NCBI GenBank assembly: GCA_965198725.1
Contig: CBDAPX010000001.1
Span: 1,550,001-1,614,000, forward strand
Source: CBDAPX01 sp965198725
GTDB taxonomy: Bacteria; Pseudomonadota; Alphaproteobacteria; Rhodobacterales; Rhodobacteraceae
DNA length: 64,000 bases
Reading direction: 5' to 3'
Below the pieces are notes generated by a model. The model worked only from the letters and a program-made list of their open reading frames with translations, searched no databases and was not told where the DNA came from. How positions within the stretch are numbered: the stretch's first letter is position 1; each line of letters starts with the position of its first letter. Of the stretch, positions 44,371 through 53,491 are shown piece after piece. The translations under genes were made by a program, and so were the position numbers.

Positions 44371-45492
44371 TCAAGAAGCCATCGCCGCGCCTTCAGAAAG
44401 CGCGCCGAGTTTGGCATAGGCAATTTCGGGATCGACCGCGCCGAACCCGGCAAAGGTGCCGAACCCACAGTCCGAGCCCGCAATGACGCGGTCCGATCCG
44501 ACGATGTCCGTAAACCGTTCGATGCGCTGGGCGACAAGGCGGGGGTGTTCCACAAAATTGGTGGTCGTGTCCACCACGCCCGGCACCAGCACCTTATCGT
44601 CCGGTATTTCGGATTTGCGATCGCGGAATACCTCCCATTCATGGGCGTGCCGGGGGTTTGACGTTTCAAAAAGCACATAGCGCGACTTGGTCGCCATCAG
44701 CGTCGAAAACACCTCGTTCATGGCAATATCGCAGCAATGCGGGCCTTCGTAATTGCCCCAACAAATATGCACGCGCACCTTGTCCTGTGGCACATCGGCC
44801 AGAGCATGGTTCAGCGCCTCTACATGCATATTGGCAACTTTCAGGAACTCTTCATCGCTGAGATCGGCAAACAGCATGTGGCGCGACAAGGCGAGATCCG
44901 GGCAATCCAGTTGCAGGTCCAGGCCAGCACCAACGATGGTTTCGTATTCCGCCTTCATCGCATCCGCCAGTGCGGCAAGATACGCCTCACGCGTTGGATA
45001 AAAGTCGTTTTGCAGGAAGAGTGAGATCACGCCGGGCGACGCAGCATTCATGAAGCCGCGTTCGACCCCATGCGCGGCCATGGCCGCTTTGAGGTTGGCA
45101 ATGTCTTTTTCCAGCTCGCCCTGACCTTTGGATGTCACCTCTGCCACGCACATTGGGCGGGCGTATTTCGGCGTGCCGCCGTCATCCGCCAAACGTTTGA
45201 GAAAGCTGGGAAACATTTTCAGGTCGGCTGGCGCGTTACGCGGGCTGTCACCGGCAAACCCGGTATAGCGGTCTTTGACATATGTGGCGTAAGAGATTTT
45301 TGAGGTTTCCCCGTCGCTGACGATGTCCACACCGGCTGCAACTTGCTTGGCCACTGTGTCATTGACCGCTGCCGTCATGCAAGCGTCGAAAGCCGCGGCG
45401 TCAAAGGGTTCTTCATTCTCGCGGGCGAAGATGAAATCGACGACATCCTGTGTGCGAGGCAAAGAGCCCACATGGGTTGTCTGAATGGTCAT
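44371..45492 (-). CDS. MetE C-terminal-like (cobalamin-independent methionine synthase family) protein
   Basis: 373 residues, half the size of MetE, equivalent to its C-terminal zinc barrel only. It shows TTHVGSLPRTQDVVDFIFAR at the start, VSDGETSK, LQLDCPDLAL, VHICWGNYEGPH (His and Cys as in the zinc site), VLFETSNPRHAHEWEVF and GSDCGFGTFAGFG (second Cys). Such short homologues are not the main methionine synthase; some transfer methyl groups from other donors. GGAGGG precedes ATG 45492. The upstream methyltransferase stop overlaps it (ATGA). May handle a methyl group of the substrate. Confidence 0.85.
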   Translation of the reverse strand: MTIQTTHVGSLPRTQDVVDFIFARENEEPFDAAAFDACMTAAVNDTVAKQVAAGVDIVSDGETSKISYATYVKDRYTGFAGDSPRNAPADLKMFPSFLKRLADDGGTPKYARPMCVAEVTSKGQGELEKDIANLKAAMAAHGVERGFMNAASPGVISLFLQNDFYPTREAYLAALADAMKAEYETIVGAGLDLQLDCPDLALSRHMLFADLSDEEFLKVANMHVEALNHALADVPQDKVRVHICWGNYEGPHCCDIAMNEVFSTLMATKSRYVLFETSNPRHAHEWEVFRDRKSEIPDDKVLVPGVVDTTTNFVEHPRLVAQRIERFTDIVGSDRVIAGSDCGFGTFAGFGAVDPEIAYAKLGALSEGAAMAS

Positions 45493-46112
45493 TGTCCCTC
45501 CACTTTCTGCGCCAACAATACGCTGTGCTGGGCGCAATCGGGATCTTGGGCCAAGAAACCGGTCATGGCCATCCCGTTGTCTTCCAAGAGGCGCGCATAT
45601 TCTGCTGGCGACAGGCTGGCGTGATAGACGATTGCATCGCCGACATGGCCTGTCACCTCGCCATCCCCATGCCCCACTGTTACCATCAGATGCCCGCCGG
45701 GCTTTAGGTGCTGACCCAACCGGGGCAAGCAGGCGCGTTGTTCATCGCGGGTCAGGTGGAAAAAGCTGTTCCACGCGATAATCCCGTCAAAGGTGACCCC
45801 AATGTCCATATCGCGCATATCCCCTTGGCGCCAATCCTTGGCGGGCCAACGGGTCCGGGCAATGTCGAGCATCGCCTCGGCGATGTCGACACCGGTATAG
45901 TCAAACCCTTCACCGATCAGCCAACTGCCTATTGGATCGCCGGTGCCGCACCCAAGGTCCAGAACCCGCCCACCGCTTGGTAACCCGTCCGAAAACCGGG
46001 TGAGCCACCGCGCTTCAAAAAGCTTGCGGCTGCGCTCTGCGTCGTAGCGGGCCGCTTGCTCTTCGTAGATATCGCGCGTGCGTTCGGCGAGTTCTGGCGT
46101 TGGATCGGTCAT
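45489..46112 (-). CDS. Class I SAM-dependent methyltransferase
   Basis: 207 residues with motif I RVLDLGCGTGDPIG (about residue 48), the acidic ribose-binding FDYTGVDIAEAMLDIA and the post-motif FDGIIAWNSFFHL. Rossmann-like methyltransferase_11/25 type; acceptor unknown. Its ATG directly follows the cupin stop codon and its stop overlaps the MetE-like start, so it is translationally coupled within the operon. Confidence 0.88.
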   Translation of the reverse strand: MTDPTPELAERTRDIYEEQAARYDAERSRKLFEARWLTRFSDGLPSGGRVLDLGCGTGDPIGSWLIGEGFDYTGVDIAEAMLDIARTRWPAKDWRQGDMRDMDIGVTFDGIIAWNSFFHLTRDEQRACLPRLGQHLKPGGHLMVTVGHGDGEVTGHVGDAIVYHASLSPAEYARLLEDNGMAMTGFLAQDPDCAQHSVLLAQKVEGQ

Positions 46113-47069
46113 TTACCCGACCCAAGTTGCCCCGGCAGGATCATCTGTCGCCGTGATCCGGTACAGGCTGCATTCACCGGTCATCGACGGTTCCAGCGCG
46201 TGCGCTTCGCCCGGGTTCACCAAGGCCGTGTCACCAGGGTTCAAAACGGTTTCTCCGGCGCTGGTGGTCAGTTTCCAGTGACCACGAACCGGCATCAAAA
46301 CGGTATGCTTGTTCACTCTTTGCATTTCGATGCTGATCGAACCGCGGGTCAGAAAGTCGACCTCGAACCCCGGCTTGTCGACCAGCAACGCGTCCGTGCC
46401 AATGACTTTGGCCGGTGCCTTGCCCGCCAAGGCCATCATGTCCCAATACCGCGCGACGTAATCCCGAACGACGCCTTCGGCGGGGACCTCTGGATAAGCT
46501 TTCAACTCGTCGTCTGTCAGGACCGGCATGGGGGCGACATCATCCGGCAGCGCCTCACCCTTTTTGCTGTCATAAAGGCGGCCGTTTTCACCCAGAACGA
46601 GACCGTGACCGGTGGCTTCTTCAATCACCTGCGGGGCCCATGTGACGCCACCGCCTGCGTCATCGCCCCCAAGGATCGCCATGATCATTCCATAATCCGT
46701 ACCGATATTTTCGAAGCCACGGAAAATGCCTGTGGGGATATTAAAGATGTCGCCTTCTTCCAGAACCACTTCGCCCGCATCACCCCAGCGACCCCAGAAA
46801 AAGCGCCAACGCCCTTTGAGAACAAAAAACACCTCTGCCGTGGTGTGGGAATGCAACGAGTTGCGACATTTGGGCGGTTGGCCTGCGGCCCCGATATTGA
46901 ACCCAGGCGTGTCGCGGATGTGGACATGTTGATCCGGGCTTTCGGACACACCGCCGCCGATGATGGTAAAGTTCTCTTTCTGATCGCTGCCCGGCGTATG
47001 CGCGTCGATAAACGCGGATTTGCAAGGGACGAGTTCTCCATAACGAACGATTTGGAGGGGGGCGGTCAT
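46113..47069 (-). CDS. Bicupin domain protein
   Basis: 318 residues with two cupin barrels. The first shows NSLHSHTTAEVFFVLKGRWR and then the IFNIPTGIFRGFENIG strand (about residues 65-120); the second shows VNKHTVLMPVRGHWKLTTSA and TALVNPGEAHALEP (about 245-300). The histidine pattern of the first suggests a metal site, so a dioxygenase or isomerase is possible. ATG 47069 overlaps the stop of the PNPOx-like gene (ATGA); the longer open frame runs into that gene and is rejected. Confidence 0.8.
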   Translation of the reverse strand: MTAPLQIVRYGELVPCKSAFIDAHTPGSDQKENFTIIGGGVSESPDQHVHIRDTPGFNIGAAGQPPKCRNSLHSHTTAEVFFVLKGRWRFFWGRWGDAGEVVLEEGDIFNIPTGIFRGFENIGTDYGMIMAILGGDDAGGGVTWAPQVIEEATGHGLVLGENGRLYDSKKGEALPDDVAPMPVLTDDELKAYPEVPAEGVVRDYVARYWDMMALAGKAPAKVIGTDALLVDKPGFEVDFLTRGSISIEMQRVNKHTVLMPVRGHWKLTTSAGETVLNPGDTALVNPGEAHALEPSMTGECSLYRITATDDPAGATWVG

Positions 47070-47692
47070 GTCTTGGGTTCTCCGGCTTCCAGCTCGGCCA
47101 CTCGGGCGCGCAGCATTTCGATTTCTTGTTGTAAGGCGCCAATCCTGGGTCCAAGCATCGCTTCGATCTCGGCCTCGGTAAAACGCGGGGTGATGTATTT
47201 GGGACAATTCCAGTCAATGGCCGTGACCTTGATCGCGGCAACACGCTCGACAGGGCCTTCGCCGCCGATGTGAAGCGTATCGGCCAGCGCCTGATCCTCG
47301 CTGGCATTAACCATGCGCGCATGGCCGATGATTTTCAGTCGGGCGCGGCGCGGATAGTCCATCAAGATCAGGGCGACGCGATCATCGCCTTGGAAATTGC
47401 CCTTGGAGATGAACTGTTTATTGCCGGTGTAATCGGCAAAACCGATCTCTTCATCGCCCAGCACCTTCAAAAAGCCGGGCGGTCCGCCGCGGTGCTGGAC
47501 ATAGGGCCAACCGGTTTCGCCAACGCTGGCCATGTAAAAACTATCCCGCGTTTCGATAAAGGCGCGGGTGTCCGCGTCCAGAGGGCCGCGATGGCGGCGC
47601 TCATAAACCTTGGCGTATTTGTCCTGCGTCCCGGCGCGGGCCTGCTCGGCCTGCACCGCCTGTGTGAACATATGTGCGCCGTAGCTGTCCAT
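47066..47692 (-). CDS. Pyridoxamine 5'-phosphate oxidase-like flavoprotein
   Basis: 208 residues with a split-barrel FMN-binding fold: DSFYMASVGETGWPYVQHRG, GDEEIGFADYTGNKQF and VALILMDYPRRARLKIIGHA. The C-terminal tail (about 175-208) is a predicted coiled coil (PRIGALQQEIEMLRARVAEL). Members bind FMN, F420 or haem and reduce small substrates. Its start shares a base with the stop of the SnoaL-like gene, and its stop overlaps the cupin start. Confidence 0.83.
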   Translation of the reverse strand: MDSYGAHMFTQAVQAEQARAGTQDKYAKVYERRHRGPLDADTRAFIETRDSFYMASVGETGWPYVQHRGGPPGFLKVLGDEEIGFADYTGNKQFISKGNFQGDDRVALILMDYPRRARLKIIGHARMVNASEDQALADTLHIGGEGPVERVAAIKVTAIDWNCPKYITPRFTEAEIEAMLGPRIGALQQEIEMLRARVAELEAGEPKT

Positions 47693-48666
47693 CAGAGGTT
47701 TCCGGTGGCCAGCAGGATCTGTTTCCAGACGGTTGTTTCGTCAAAGAGGGTGTATTCCCGACGCAAGCCCCAAGGACCGAATTCCGCGTGGCTGATGCCC
47801 AATACGTACACCTCGGCCCCGGTTGGCGCGCCAAAGACGCCCCAACCATCATGCTTGCCCCAAAGGCTCCACCGAATGGCGGCGCGGGGCGGCATCAACG
47901 GGTCTTCGCGACCGATCTGGTGGTCGATCTTGAACTCTGCATTCGGGAAAGAGGCGCGCAGGCCCATCCAGAAGCGATCCACCGGGCCCCAGCTGTGACC
48001 CGTGACGCCACCGACATATTCCGATTGCACGGCGCGGTCATATTCGGCCTCGATCACCGACATATCCGCGCCCATGATCCGGGTCAGAATATCGGCATAG
48101 CGTTGACCCCATTCATTGTCGTTGCCGGTGGACTTATACGGTCCTGGCCGGTCCGTGCGTGGGGTCAACGGCTGAACGCAGTTTTCCGGGCCACCCTCTT
48201 TGGCGATCAGGTCCGCGGCGTATTCCTTGGGGTCCCAGCCCATTTGGCGTACGATGGCACCTTGGTCGCGGATCAGCCATTCATCGTTGATCTGGTTATC
48301 AATCGCATGGCAGTCGGCCAGAATGCGATAGACCAGCTTTTTGCCTGTGGCCTTGCCGTAGACGCCGTCGCCCAGATGCGTCGCAGTGGACAACAAACGG
48401 TGGGACGACAACATCCCGTCCTCTGGCGTACCGGACCAGATCACGTCTTCGCCCAAAAGCGTCCGATCCGGGAATTCGGCCAGTGTCGCCATGGTGGCAC
48501 CAATAACATTCTGGTTGCCGATCACCACAGAGGCTGGCGAGCGCACCACGATATCGGGGCTGTAATAATGGTGCAGCGTGGCGATGCCGCGATCTTCCCA
48601 GATCTCTTTGGTGATACCGATTATGTAATCGGGGAAGTCCTTGAACTTCGGGTCGAAGCCCTTCAT
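47692..48666 (-). CDS. Double-domain SnoaL/NTF2-like protein (copy 1)
   Basis: 324 residues made of two SnoaL-like domains (about 10-150 and 170-315). The first includes YYSPDIVVRSPASVVIGNQN and the second FKIDHQIGREDPLMPPRAAI. It is the most divergent of the five SnoaL-like proteins in this cluster: the G-x-x-PTG turn is reduced to KATGKK and APTGAEV. The family contains cyclases, isomerases and hydratases working by acid-base catalysis. It follows LacI by 4 bases. Confidence 0.8.
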   Translation of the reverse strand: MKGFDPKFKDFPDYIIGITKEIWEDRGIATLHHYYSPDIVVRSPASVVIGNQNVIGATMATLAEFPDRTLLGEDVIWSGTPEDGMLSSHRLLSTATHLGDGVYGKATGKKLVYRILADCHAIDNQINDEWLIRDQGAIVRQMGWDPKEYAADLIAKEGGPENCVQPLTPRTDRPGPYKSTGNDNEWGQRYADILTRIMGADMSVIEAEYDRAVQSEYVGGVTGHSWGPVDRFWMGLRASFPNAEFKIDHQIGREDPLMPPRAAIRWSLWGKHDGWGVFGAPTGAEVYVLGISHAEFGPWGLRREYTLFDETTVWKQILLATGNL

Positions 48667-48670
48667 TTTC

Positions 48671-49690
48671 TTATCCTTTTGGCAGGCGCGCCGAGCTGCG
48701 CACGATCAGGGGACAATCAATTGTCACCTTGCGCGGGGTGGCGTCCTGTGGGGTTTCAATCAGCGCCATCAAGGCGCCTACGGTTTCTTCAACCATCAAA
48801 TTGGCGCGTTGCCGTATCGTGGTCAGGTTATAGGCCCGCCAAGCGGCAGGCGGCACATCATCGAACCCCACGACCGAGACATCCTCGGGCACGCGCAGGT
48901 CCAGATCATAACGCAAGACATCCATGACCGCGAAAGCCATGTGGTCATTTGCAACAAAAACCGCATCGGGGCGCTGAGCCTCGGGCACGTCGAACATGCG
49001 AAACGCGGCGGCACGTGCCCGTTCCGAGTCAAAGTCGCCGACGTCACGCGCAAAGAGCGATTGGCCGGCTTGCTTCAGCGTATCGACAAACCCGTTCTCG
49101 CGGTCCCGTTGGGTCGAGGCACCTTCCCACCCGGCGATATAGGCAATCTTTTCATGCCGACCATCCAGCAGGAACCGGGCCACGTCCCGACCACCGGCAG
49201 CATTGTCAGACGTGATAGAGGCGATGCCATCGATATCCTGAATACGGTTGAACAGAACCACCGGAACGCCCGCCAGCTGACACCGTTGCACCAGATCCGA
49301 CGACATCCCGACCGAAGCCATCACAATCCCATCGACCTGATAGTCGAGGATTTCCTCCATCACGTCGTCCAGATGTTCCGCCGTCTGCGACGCCATGAAA
49401 ATCAGAACGTGGTAGCCTTGGCTCTGCAATGCGTTCGAGAGTTTTTCCAACGCCTCGGGGTAAAAGTAGTTTTCCAGATAGGCGACCACGAGGCCGATGA
49501 TCCTGCTTTTGCCGGACACCATCGCCCGGGCCAGAACATTGGGCCGATACCCCAGCTCGTCAGCGGCTCTTTTGACCTTTTCAGCGGTTTTCTTCGAAAC
49601 CGATCCGCCCGGCGTGAAAAAGCGGGATACAGCCGATTGGCTGACCCCCGCATGCCGCGCAACATCTATCGAAGTGACCTTGTCCGCCAT
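48671..49690 (-). CDS. LacI family transcriptional regulator
   Basis: 339 residues. The N-terminal HTH (VTSIDVARHAGVSQSAVSRF) and hinge (RAADELGYRPNVLARAMVSG) are followed by a sugar-binding-protein-like effector domain (about 62-335; IIGLVVAYLENYFYPEALEK, FVANDHMAFAVMDVLRYDL). ATG 49690 shares a base with the SDR stop. It lies inside the catabolic operon and very likely controls it and the ABC importer through the palindromes at 59892-59967. The ligand is probably a sugar-like pathway compound. Confidence 0.94.
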   Translation of the reverse strand: MADKVTSIDVARHAGVSQSAVSRFFTPGGSVSKKTAEKVKRAADELGYRPNVLARAMVSGKSRIIGLVVAYLENYFYPEALEKLSNALQSQGYHVLIFMASQTAEHLDDVMEEILDYQVDGIVMASVGMSSDLVQRCQLAGVPVVLFNRIQDIDGIASITSDNAAGGRDVARFLLDGRHEKIAYIAGWEGASTQRDRENGFVDTLKQAGQSLFARDVGDFDSERARAAAFRMFDVPEAQRPDAVFVANDHMAFAVMDVLRYDLDLRVPEDVSVVGFDDVPPAAWRAYNLTTIRQRANLMVEETVGALMALIETPQDATPRKVTIDCPLIVRSSARLPKG

Positions 49691-50454
49691 CAGTCCGCTG
49701 TCCAGCCTCCATCCACAAGCATCGATGTTCCGGTGACGAGCGCCGATGCATCCGTCGCAAGGTACAGTGCAGCCCCCATGATGTCTTCGACTTCTCCGAC
49801 ACGGCCCAACTTGATCTTGTCTTCGATCCATTTGCGCCGTTCGGGGATGTCCAGCGTTTGGGCGCCCAGCGGTGTCCGAATGAAGGTCGGGCTGAGCGTG
49901 TTGATCCGGATGCCGTACGGCCCCCATTCGATGGCCATCGATTTCACCATCCCTTCGAGCCCGTGCTTGGTCGCGGCATAGACCGCGCGATCAATGCCGC
50001 CGACCTGACCCATCTGGCTGCCGATATGTATGATCGAGCCGGGCTTGCCTTCGGCCATCATCCGTTTGGCCGTCCAGGCCGACAGAAAATAGGCAGACCG
50101 CATGTTGATACCCATCACCGCGTCGTAATCCGCAGGTGTGGTTTCAATAGCGGGCGTATGCCGTGCCAACCCGGCAGAGTTGATGACGACATCGAACCGC
50201 CGCGCGGCCGTCGCCGATTGCAAGGCATCGAGATCGGTTTGATCCAGAACCAAAGCTTCCGCCGACAAATCCATCGCCTGCATGGCGTCCACCGTTTCCC
50301 CCAAACGCTCTGCGACCCGCGCGGCACAGACCACATGCGCGCCCGCCTCGGCCAGCGCCATGGCACAGCCCTGACCGATGCCGGACGACGCGCCGGTCAC
50401 AAGGGCGACGCGATTGTCCAGGCGAAAGGATGGGGTTCGAGGAAGGGGGGTCAT
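49690..50454 (-). CDS. Short-chain dehydrogenase/reductase
   Basis: 254 residues. NAD(P) site ALVTGASSGIGQGCAMAL, then NSAGLARHTP, catalytic Ser-Tyr-Lys with HIGSQMGQVGG and YAATKHGLEGMVKSMA, and the usual C-terminal GTSMLVDGGWTAD. Likely oxidises a secondary alcohol of the imported substrate. The start overlaps the stop of the unknown 315-residue protein by 4 bases; the stop shares a base with the lacI start. Confidence 0.92.
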   Translation of the reverse strand: MTPLPRTPSFRLDNRVALVTGASSGIGQGCAMALAEAGAHVVCAARVAERLGETVDAMQAMDLSAEALVLDQTDLDALQSATAARRFDVVINSAGLARHTPAIETTPADYDAVMGINMRSAYFLSAWTAKRMMAEGKPGSIIHIGSQMGQVGGIDRAVYAATKHGLEGMVKSMAIEWGPYGIRINTLSPTFIRTPLGAQTLDIPERRKWIEDKIKLGRVGEVEDIMGAALYLATDASALVTGTSMLVDGGWTAD

Positions 50455-51398
50455 TTCAGCAATTCCTTTGGAAAACTCAATCCCATACTATCCATGATTG
50501 CGGCCCGCATTTTCATCGCCAAAGGATCATGAAAGAGGTGCAATGCGCGGGCGCGTTCGGCCAACGACAACCTTCCATCGGTCAAGCGCCACTTGGCAAA
50601 GAACAGGTCGTCCATTCTGCATTTTGCTTCAAAAATGAGCCCGCGGAACTTTCCTTCCGGAGACACAGTTTGATCAAAGCGCGCCTGCGCTGGGTATTTC
50701 TCCACAAGAGCGGCGTTTGCTTTGACCTGATTGTCGACCGCTTCTGCAACATCCTGGGTCGTTATTTTCGTCAGATCATGCAGCATCTCTTTGATGTCTT
50801 GGGGCATTGTTTCCAGGCATCTTTTCGTCCCTTGGATGAAACGCGGATCATCGTCGATGTTCATGCTCCACGACCATGGCTGCTCTCGCCAAAGAATAAG
50901 CTCCGCTTCTGTCGTCCAACGAGCGTTTTTGACGAGCCCCAACGATTCGAGGACTTGAATATACCGCTCTTGAACATACGCAGTACCGGTTCCGGAAATC
51001 GCGCCAATGTTCGGAGTTGGAGCAGTTGGTTCTTGTTCCGTTAAAAGGATATCTCTTGCGAAAAACTGGCGCGAATTAGTTGGTTCAGCATAACGCTCAC
51101 CAACCTGAGTAAGATACTCGATTTCTAGTCGTTGACTCAGCACGGTCAATACAACCCGACTGATGTCGTCCCATCTAGGCAAAGTCTTTGGAAGTTGTGG
51201 TGCCGCCTCGCGTTCGGCACCCCATGGCGCTTCAACAGCCTGTCCCAATTTAATCAAAGCCATGCAGCCAAATTGCCAAGCCGACGAAGCGTAGTCCTGC
51301 CAACCCACGCGTGTTCCATCGTCGGTGTAAGGCAAAGCCTCGGTTAGGAAACCGATAACGGGCTCTACCCATGCAGTATTGGGGCCGTCTGCGCTCAT
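50451..51398 (-). CDS. Protein of unknown function within the SnoaL operon
   Basis: I do not recognise this 315-residue protein. It has no signal peptide or membrane helix. It is rich in tryptophan and charged residues and looks largely helical. The stretch YVQERYIQVLESLGLVKNAR followed by WTTEAELILWREQPWSW could be a winged-helix-like part, but this is weak. Base composition is visibly less GC-rich than its neighbours, hinting at separate origin. It is nevertheless fixed in the operon by 4-base overlaps on both sides (ATGA with the SnoaL-like gene upstream and with the SDR downstream). Confidence 0.75.
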   Translation of the reverse strand: MSADGPNTAWVEPVIGFLTEALPYTDDGTRVGWQDYASSAWQFGCMALIKLGQAVEAPWGAEREAAPQLPKTLPRWDDISRVVLTVLSQRLEIEYLTQVGERYAEPTNSRQFFARDILLTEQEPTAPTPNIGAISGTGTAYVQERYIQVLESLGLVKNARWTTEAELILWREQPWSWSMNIDDDPRFIQGTKRCLETMPQDIKEMLHDLTKITTQDVAEAVDNQVKANAALVEKYPAQARFDQTVSPEGKFRGLIFEAKCRMDDLFFAKWRLTDGRLSLAERARALHLFHDPLAMKMRAAIMDSMGLSFPKELLK

Positions 51399-52450
51399 GC
51401 ACTCATTCCATCCGGGATGTTCAAACGCCCGATATTACGGGCCTTGTTGAATTCGCGCAGGCGGGCAAAGACGTCAACACCCAGCTGCTTGTAAGCATCC
51501 AGCAAATCCACCAGCACCCAGTTTTCGCGGATGAGGCCGTTTTCCAACCGCCAGAAATCCAGCGACCGCATGGTGATTTTCTTGCCCGCCGGCGCGATGC
51601 CCAGCCAACCGTCATGGGTGACGGTTTGGATCATGTTCGGCCAACCCGTCACGGCGGCATATTCGCCATCGCCGAAGAAGTGATAGGTAATCTCGTCCAC
51701 ATACTGACCCCGATCCGGCATCGCGTTCAGAAATGGCGTCTGGTGCCAATTGCGGAAACCGGCGATGCCCCGGCCCGTACCGATGCCTGCGGGCCCGTAC
51801 CAGCTCATCCGGGGATGCCAGAACCGGTCCATTTCCATAACCTCGGGCCCGCCTTGGGTCGGAAACTTTTTCAAGTGCTCCAACATGTCCACAATATGCT
51901 GGCAGGTGGCGGCCCCTTTTTCGGCGTCATAAGGCCCCGGCACAAAACCATCCTGTGTGGCCGGTCCCGGCACGTGCCACTCGCGTCCCAGGCTGGGGGC
52001 CATCGGCCACGCGTTGGCTTGCATCATCACTTCGGGAATGTCCCAAAGGGCCTGAAACTCGACCACTTTGCCGTTTTCGATCCGAAAGAACTCGTGAAAT
52101 CGCATATGAACCTGATGCCCGGTTGGCGGAATGTCGAGCCACGGACCGGTGAATACACCGGTATAGTAACCACCGCATCCGACCCATTCCGCACCAAACC
52201 CGTCCGGCCCGGCCATGACGATATAGTCGCGCCGCTCAAGGTCCGGCCACGCCTCAAAAAGATCGCCAAAAACGTCATTGAGAAACGCCTCAGAGCCCAC
52301 CTTGTCGCCAAATGGCTCACACATGTGAAACATGGCGTCTGGCGTCGTGATATCGGCCAGCGCCTTTTTTACGGTGTCCATGTCAAAATCATACATCGCC
52401 GCGCGATAGGGGGCGATCAGCTCTTTGTTGGCTGTTTGTACGTCGGTCAT
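51395..52450 (-). CDS. Double-domain SnoaL/NTF2-like protein (copy 2)
   Basis: 351 residues, two SnoaL-like domains (about 10-150 and 190-335). Each ends with the same signature: TGPWLDIPPTGHQVHMRFHE with IENGKVVEFQALWDIP in the first, and GWLGIAPAGKKITMRSLDFW with RENWVLVDLLDAYKQLGVDV in the second. The shared ending ENWV-D-L--LGVD is found in copies 2 to 5 and marks a cluster-specific subfamily. Function unknown; acid-base isomerase, dehydratase or cyclase is likely. Overlaps genes on both sides by 4 bases. Confidence 0.85.
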   Translation of the reverse strand: MTDVQTANKELIAPYRAAMYDFDMDTVKKALADITTPDAMFHMCEPFGDKVGSEAFLNDVFGDLFEAWPDLERRDYIVMAGPDGFGAEWVGCGGYYTGVFTGPWLDIPPTGHQVHMRFHEFFRIENGKVVEFQALWDIPEVMMQANAWPMAPSLGREWHVPGPATQDGFVPGPYDAEKGAATCQHIVDMLEHLKKFPTQGGPEVMEMDRFWHPRMSWYGPAGIGTGRGIAGFRNWHQTPFLNAMPDRGQYVDEITYHFFGDGEYAAVTGWPNMIQTVTHDGWLGIAPAGKKITMRSLDFWRLENGLIRENWVLVDLLDAYKQLGVDVFARLREFNKARNIGRLNIPDGMSA

Positions 52451-53481
52451 GCGGTCAAACCTTTTGCATTTCGTTGGTCGATCATGCGTGCAAATAGGTC
52501 GATCCCCATTTGTCCGAAGAGATGCACCATGTCGACAAAGACCCAGTTTTCAGTAAAGACATCCCCGGTGCGCAGCCAGAAATCGAGCCCGGATACGTCC
52601 AGCGTCGCGCCAGATGGCGTTTCGCCAAGGTAGGGGCCGGTATGCGTCGCGCGGACGCCTGCCACACCTGAGCCTGCCAGAATACGCCCCTCGGCAAAGA
52701 GAGATTCCAGCGCCTGCACCTTGCGATCCGGAAAAGCGATCAGCCACGGTTGCTGGTGCCGCTCTTCGAACTCTGTCAGCGACAGACAAGCGCCGACCCC
52801 GCCGGGGCCGTACCATTTGATGTTGGGATGAAAGAACTTGGCCATGCCCATGCTGGACAATTCATTTTCGTCAAAGGCATTCAGGCCGCCATAGATGAAA
52901 TCATGCCCGATCCGCAGCGTTTCCGCCGTCTCATCGGGGTCCTGTGCCGCAGCGAGGACACCATCAAACGCCGTGGGCGCCGGATAGACATGCTGTGCGC
53001 CGCGTGGCGTCGGCAAGACGGGCAGGCCGATTTGGTCAAACCAGTCAACAAAGTCGAGGATCACCTGTGCCTCGACCATTTCACCGCCTTGGAAACGGAT
53101 GAACTCTCCCCAGCGAATGCGCAGTTTGGTGTCCGTGGCGGGAATGCCAAGGAACGATCCTGTCGCGGTTCCCGTCAGGTAGCCGGTTCCGCACACCCAA
53201 ATGGCGTCCTTGGCCTCATCACCGACAAGGTCGATCGACTGTCCACCGCAGAAAAGATGCGTCTGACGCGCCAGATCCGGGATCGCAGACTTCAGCGGAC
53301 CCCATAGGTTTTGTGCAAGGGCCGTCGGGCCGGTCAGATTGCCGATTGGTTCCGGGCCTTTCCACAGAAAACTCTGTGGCAAATGAGCGGACAACACCGC
53401 ATCGGTTTCATCCAACGCGGCGTGGTCCAGTGCGTCCCAGAACGCTGTTACGGCCGATTTGTTGGCCTGATTTTGATCCAC
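52447..53481 (-). CDS. Double-domain SnoaL/NTF2-like protein (copy 3)
   Basis: 344 residues from GTG 53481 (MDQNQANKSAVTAFW). The open frame reaches another GTG at 53526 inside the HisD-like gene; neither has a convincing ribosome binding site, so the start is uncertain. Two SnoaL-like domains with TGSFLGIPATDTKLRIRWGE and GPYLGETPSGATLDVSGLDF, ending TENWVFVDMVHLFGQMGIDL. Starts 10 bases after the dehydrogenase stop and overlaps copy 2 by 4 bases. Confidence 0.82.
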   Translation of the reverse strand: MDQNQANKSAVTAFWDALDHAALDETDAVLSAHLPQSFLWKGPEPIGNLTGPTALAQNLWGPLKSAIPDLARQTHLFCGGQSIDLVGDEAKDAIWVCGTGYLTGTATGSFLGIPATDTKLRIRWGEFIRFQGGEMVEAQVILDFVDWFDQIGLPVLPTPRGAQHVYPAPTAFDGVLAAAQDPDETAETLRIGHDFIYGGLNAFDENELSSMGMAKFFHPNIKWYGPGGVGACLSLTEFEERHQQPWLIAFPDRKVQALESLFAEGRILAGSGVAGVRATHTGPYLGETPSGATLDVSGLDFWLRTGDVFTENWVFVDMVHLFGQMGIDLFARMIDQRNAKGLTA

Positions 53482-53491
53482 GGGTGCACGC

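Noticed and set aside
44371..45492. Main methionine synthase metE
   Set aside because: Only the C-terminal barrel length is present (373 residues against roughly 750), and the context is catabolic.
46056..49981. Long plus-strand frames opposite the cupin, SnoaL and LacI genes
   Set aside because: They read as antisense of well-supported overlapping genes and carry no recognisable domain.
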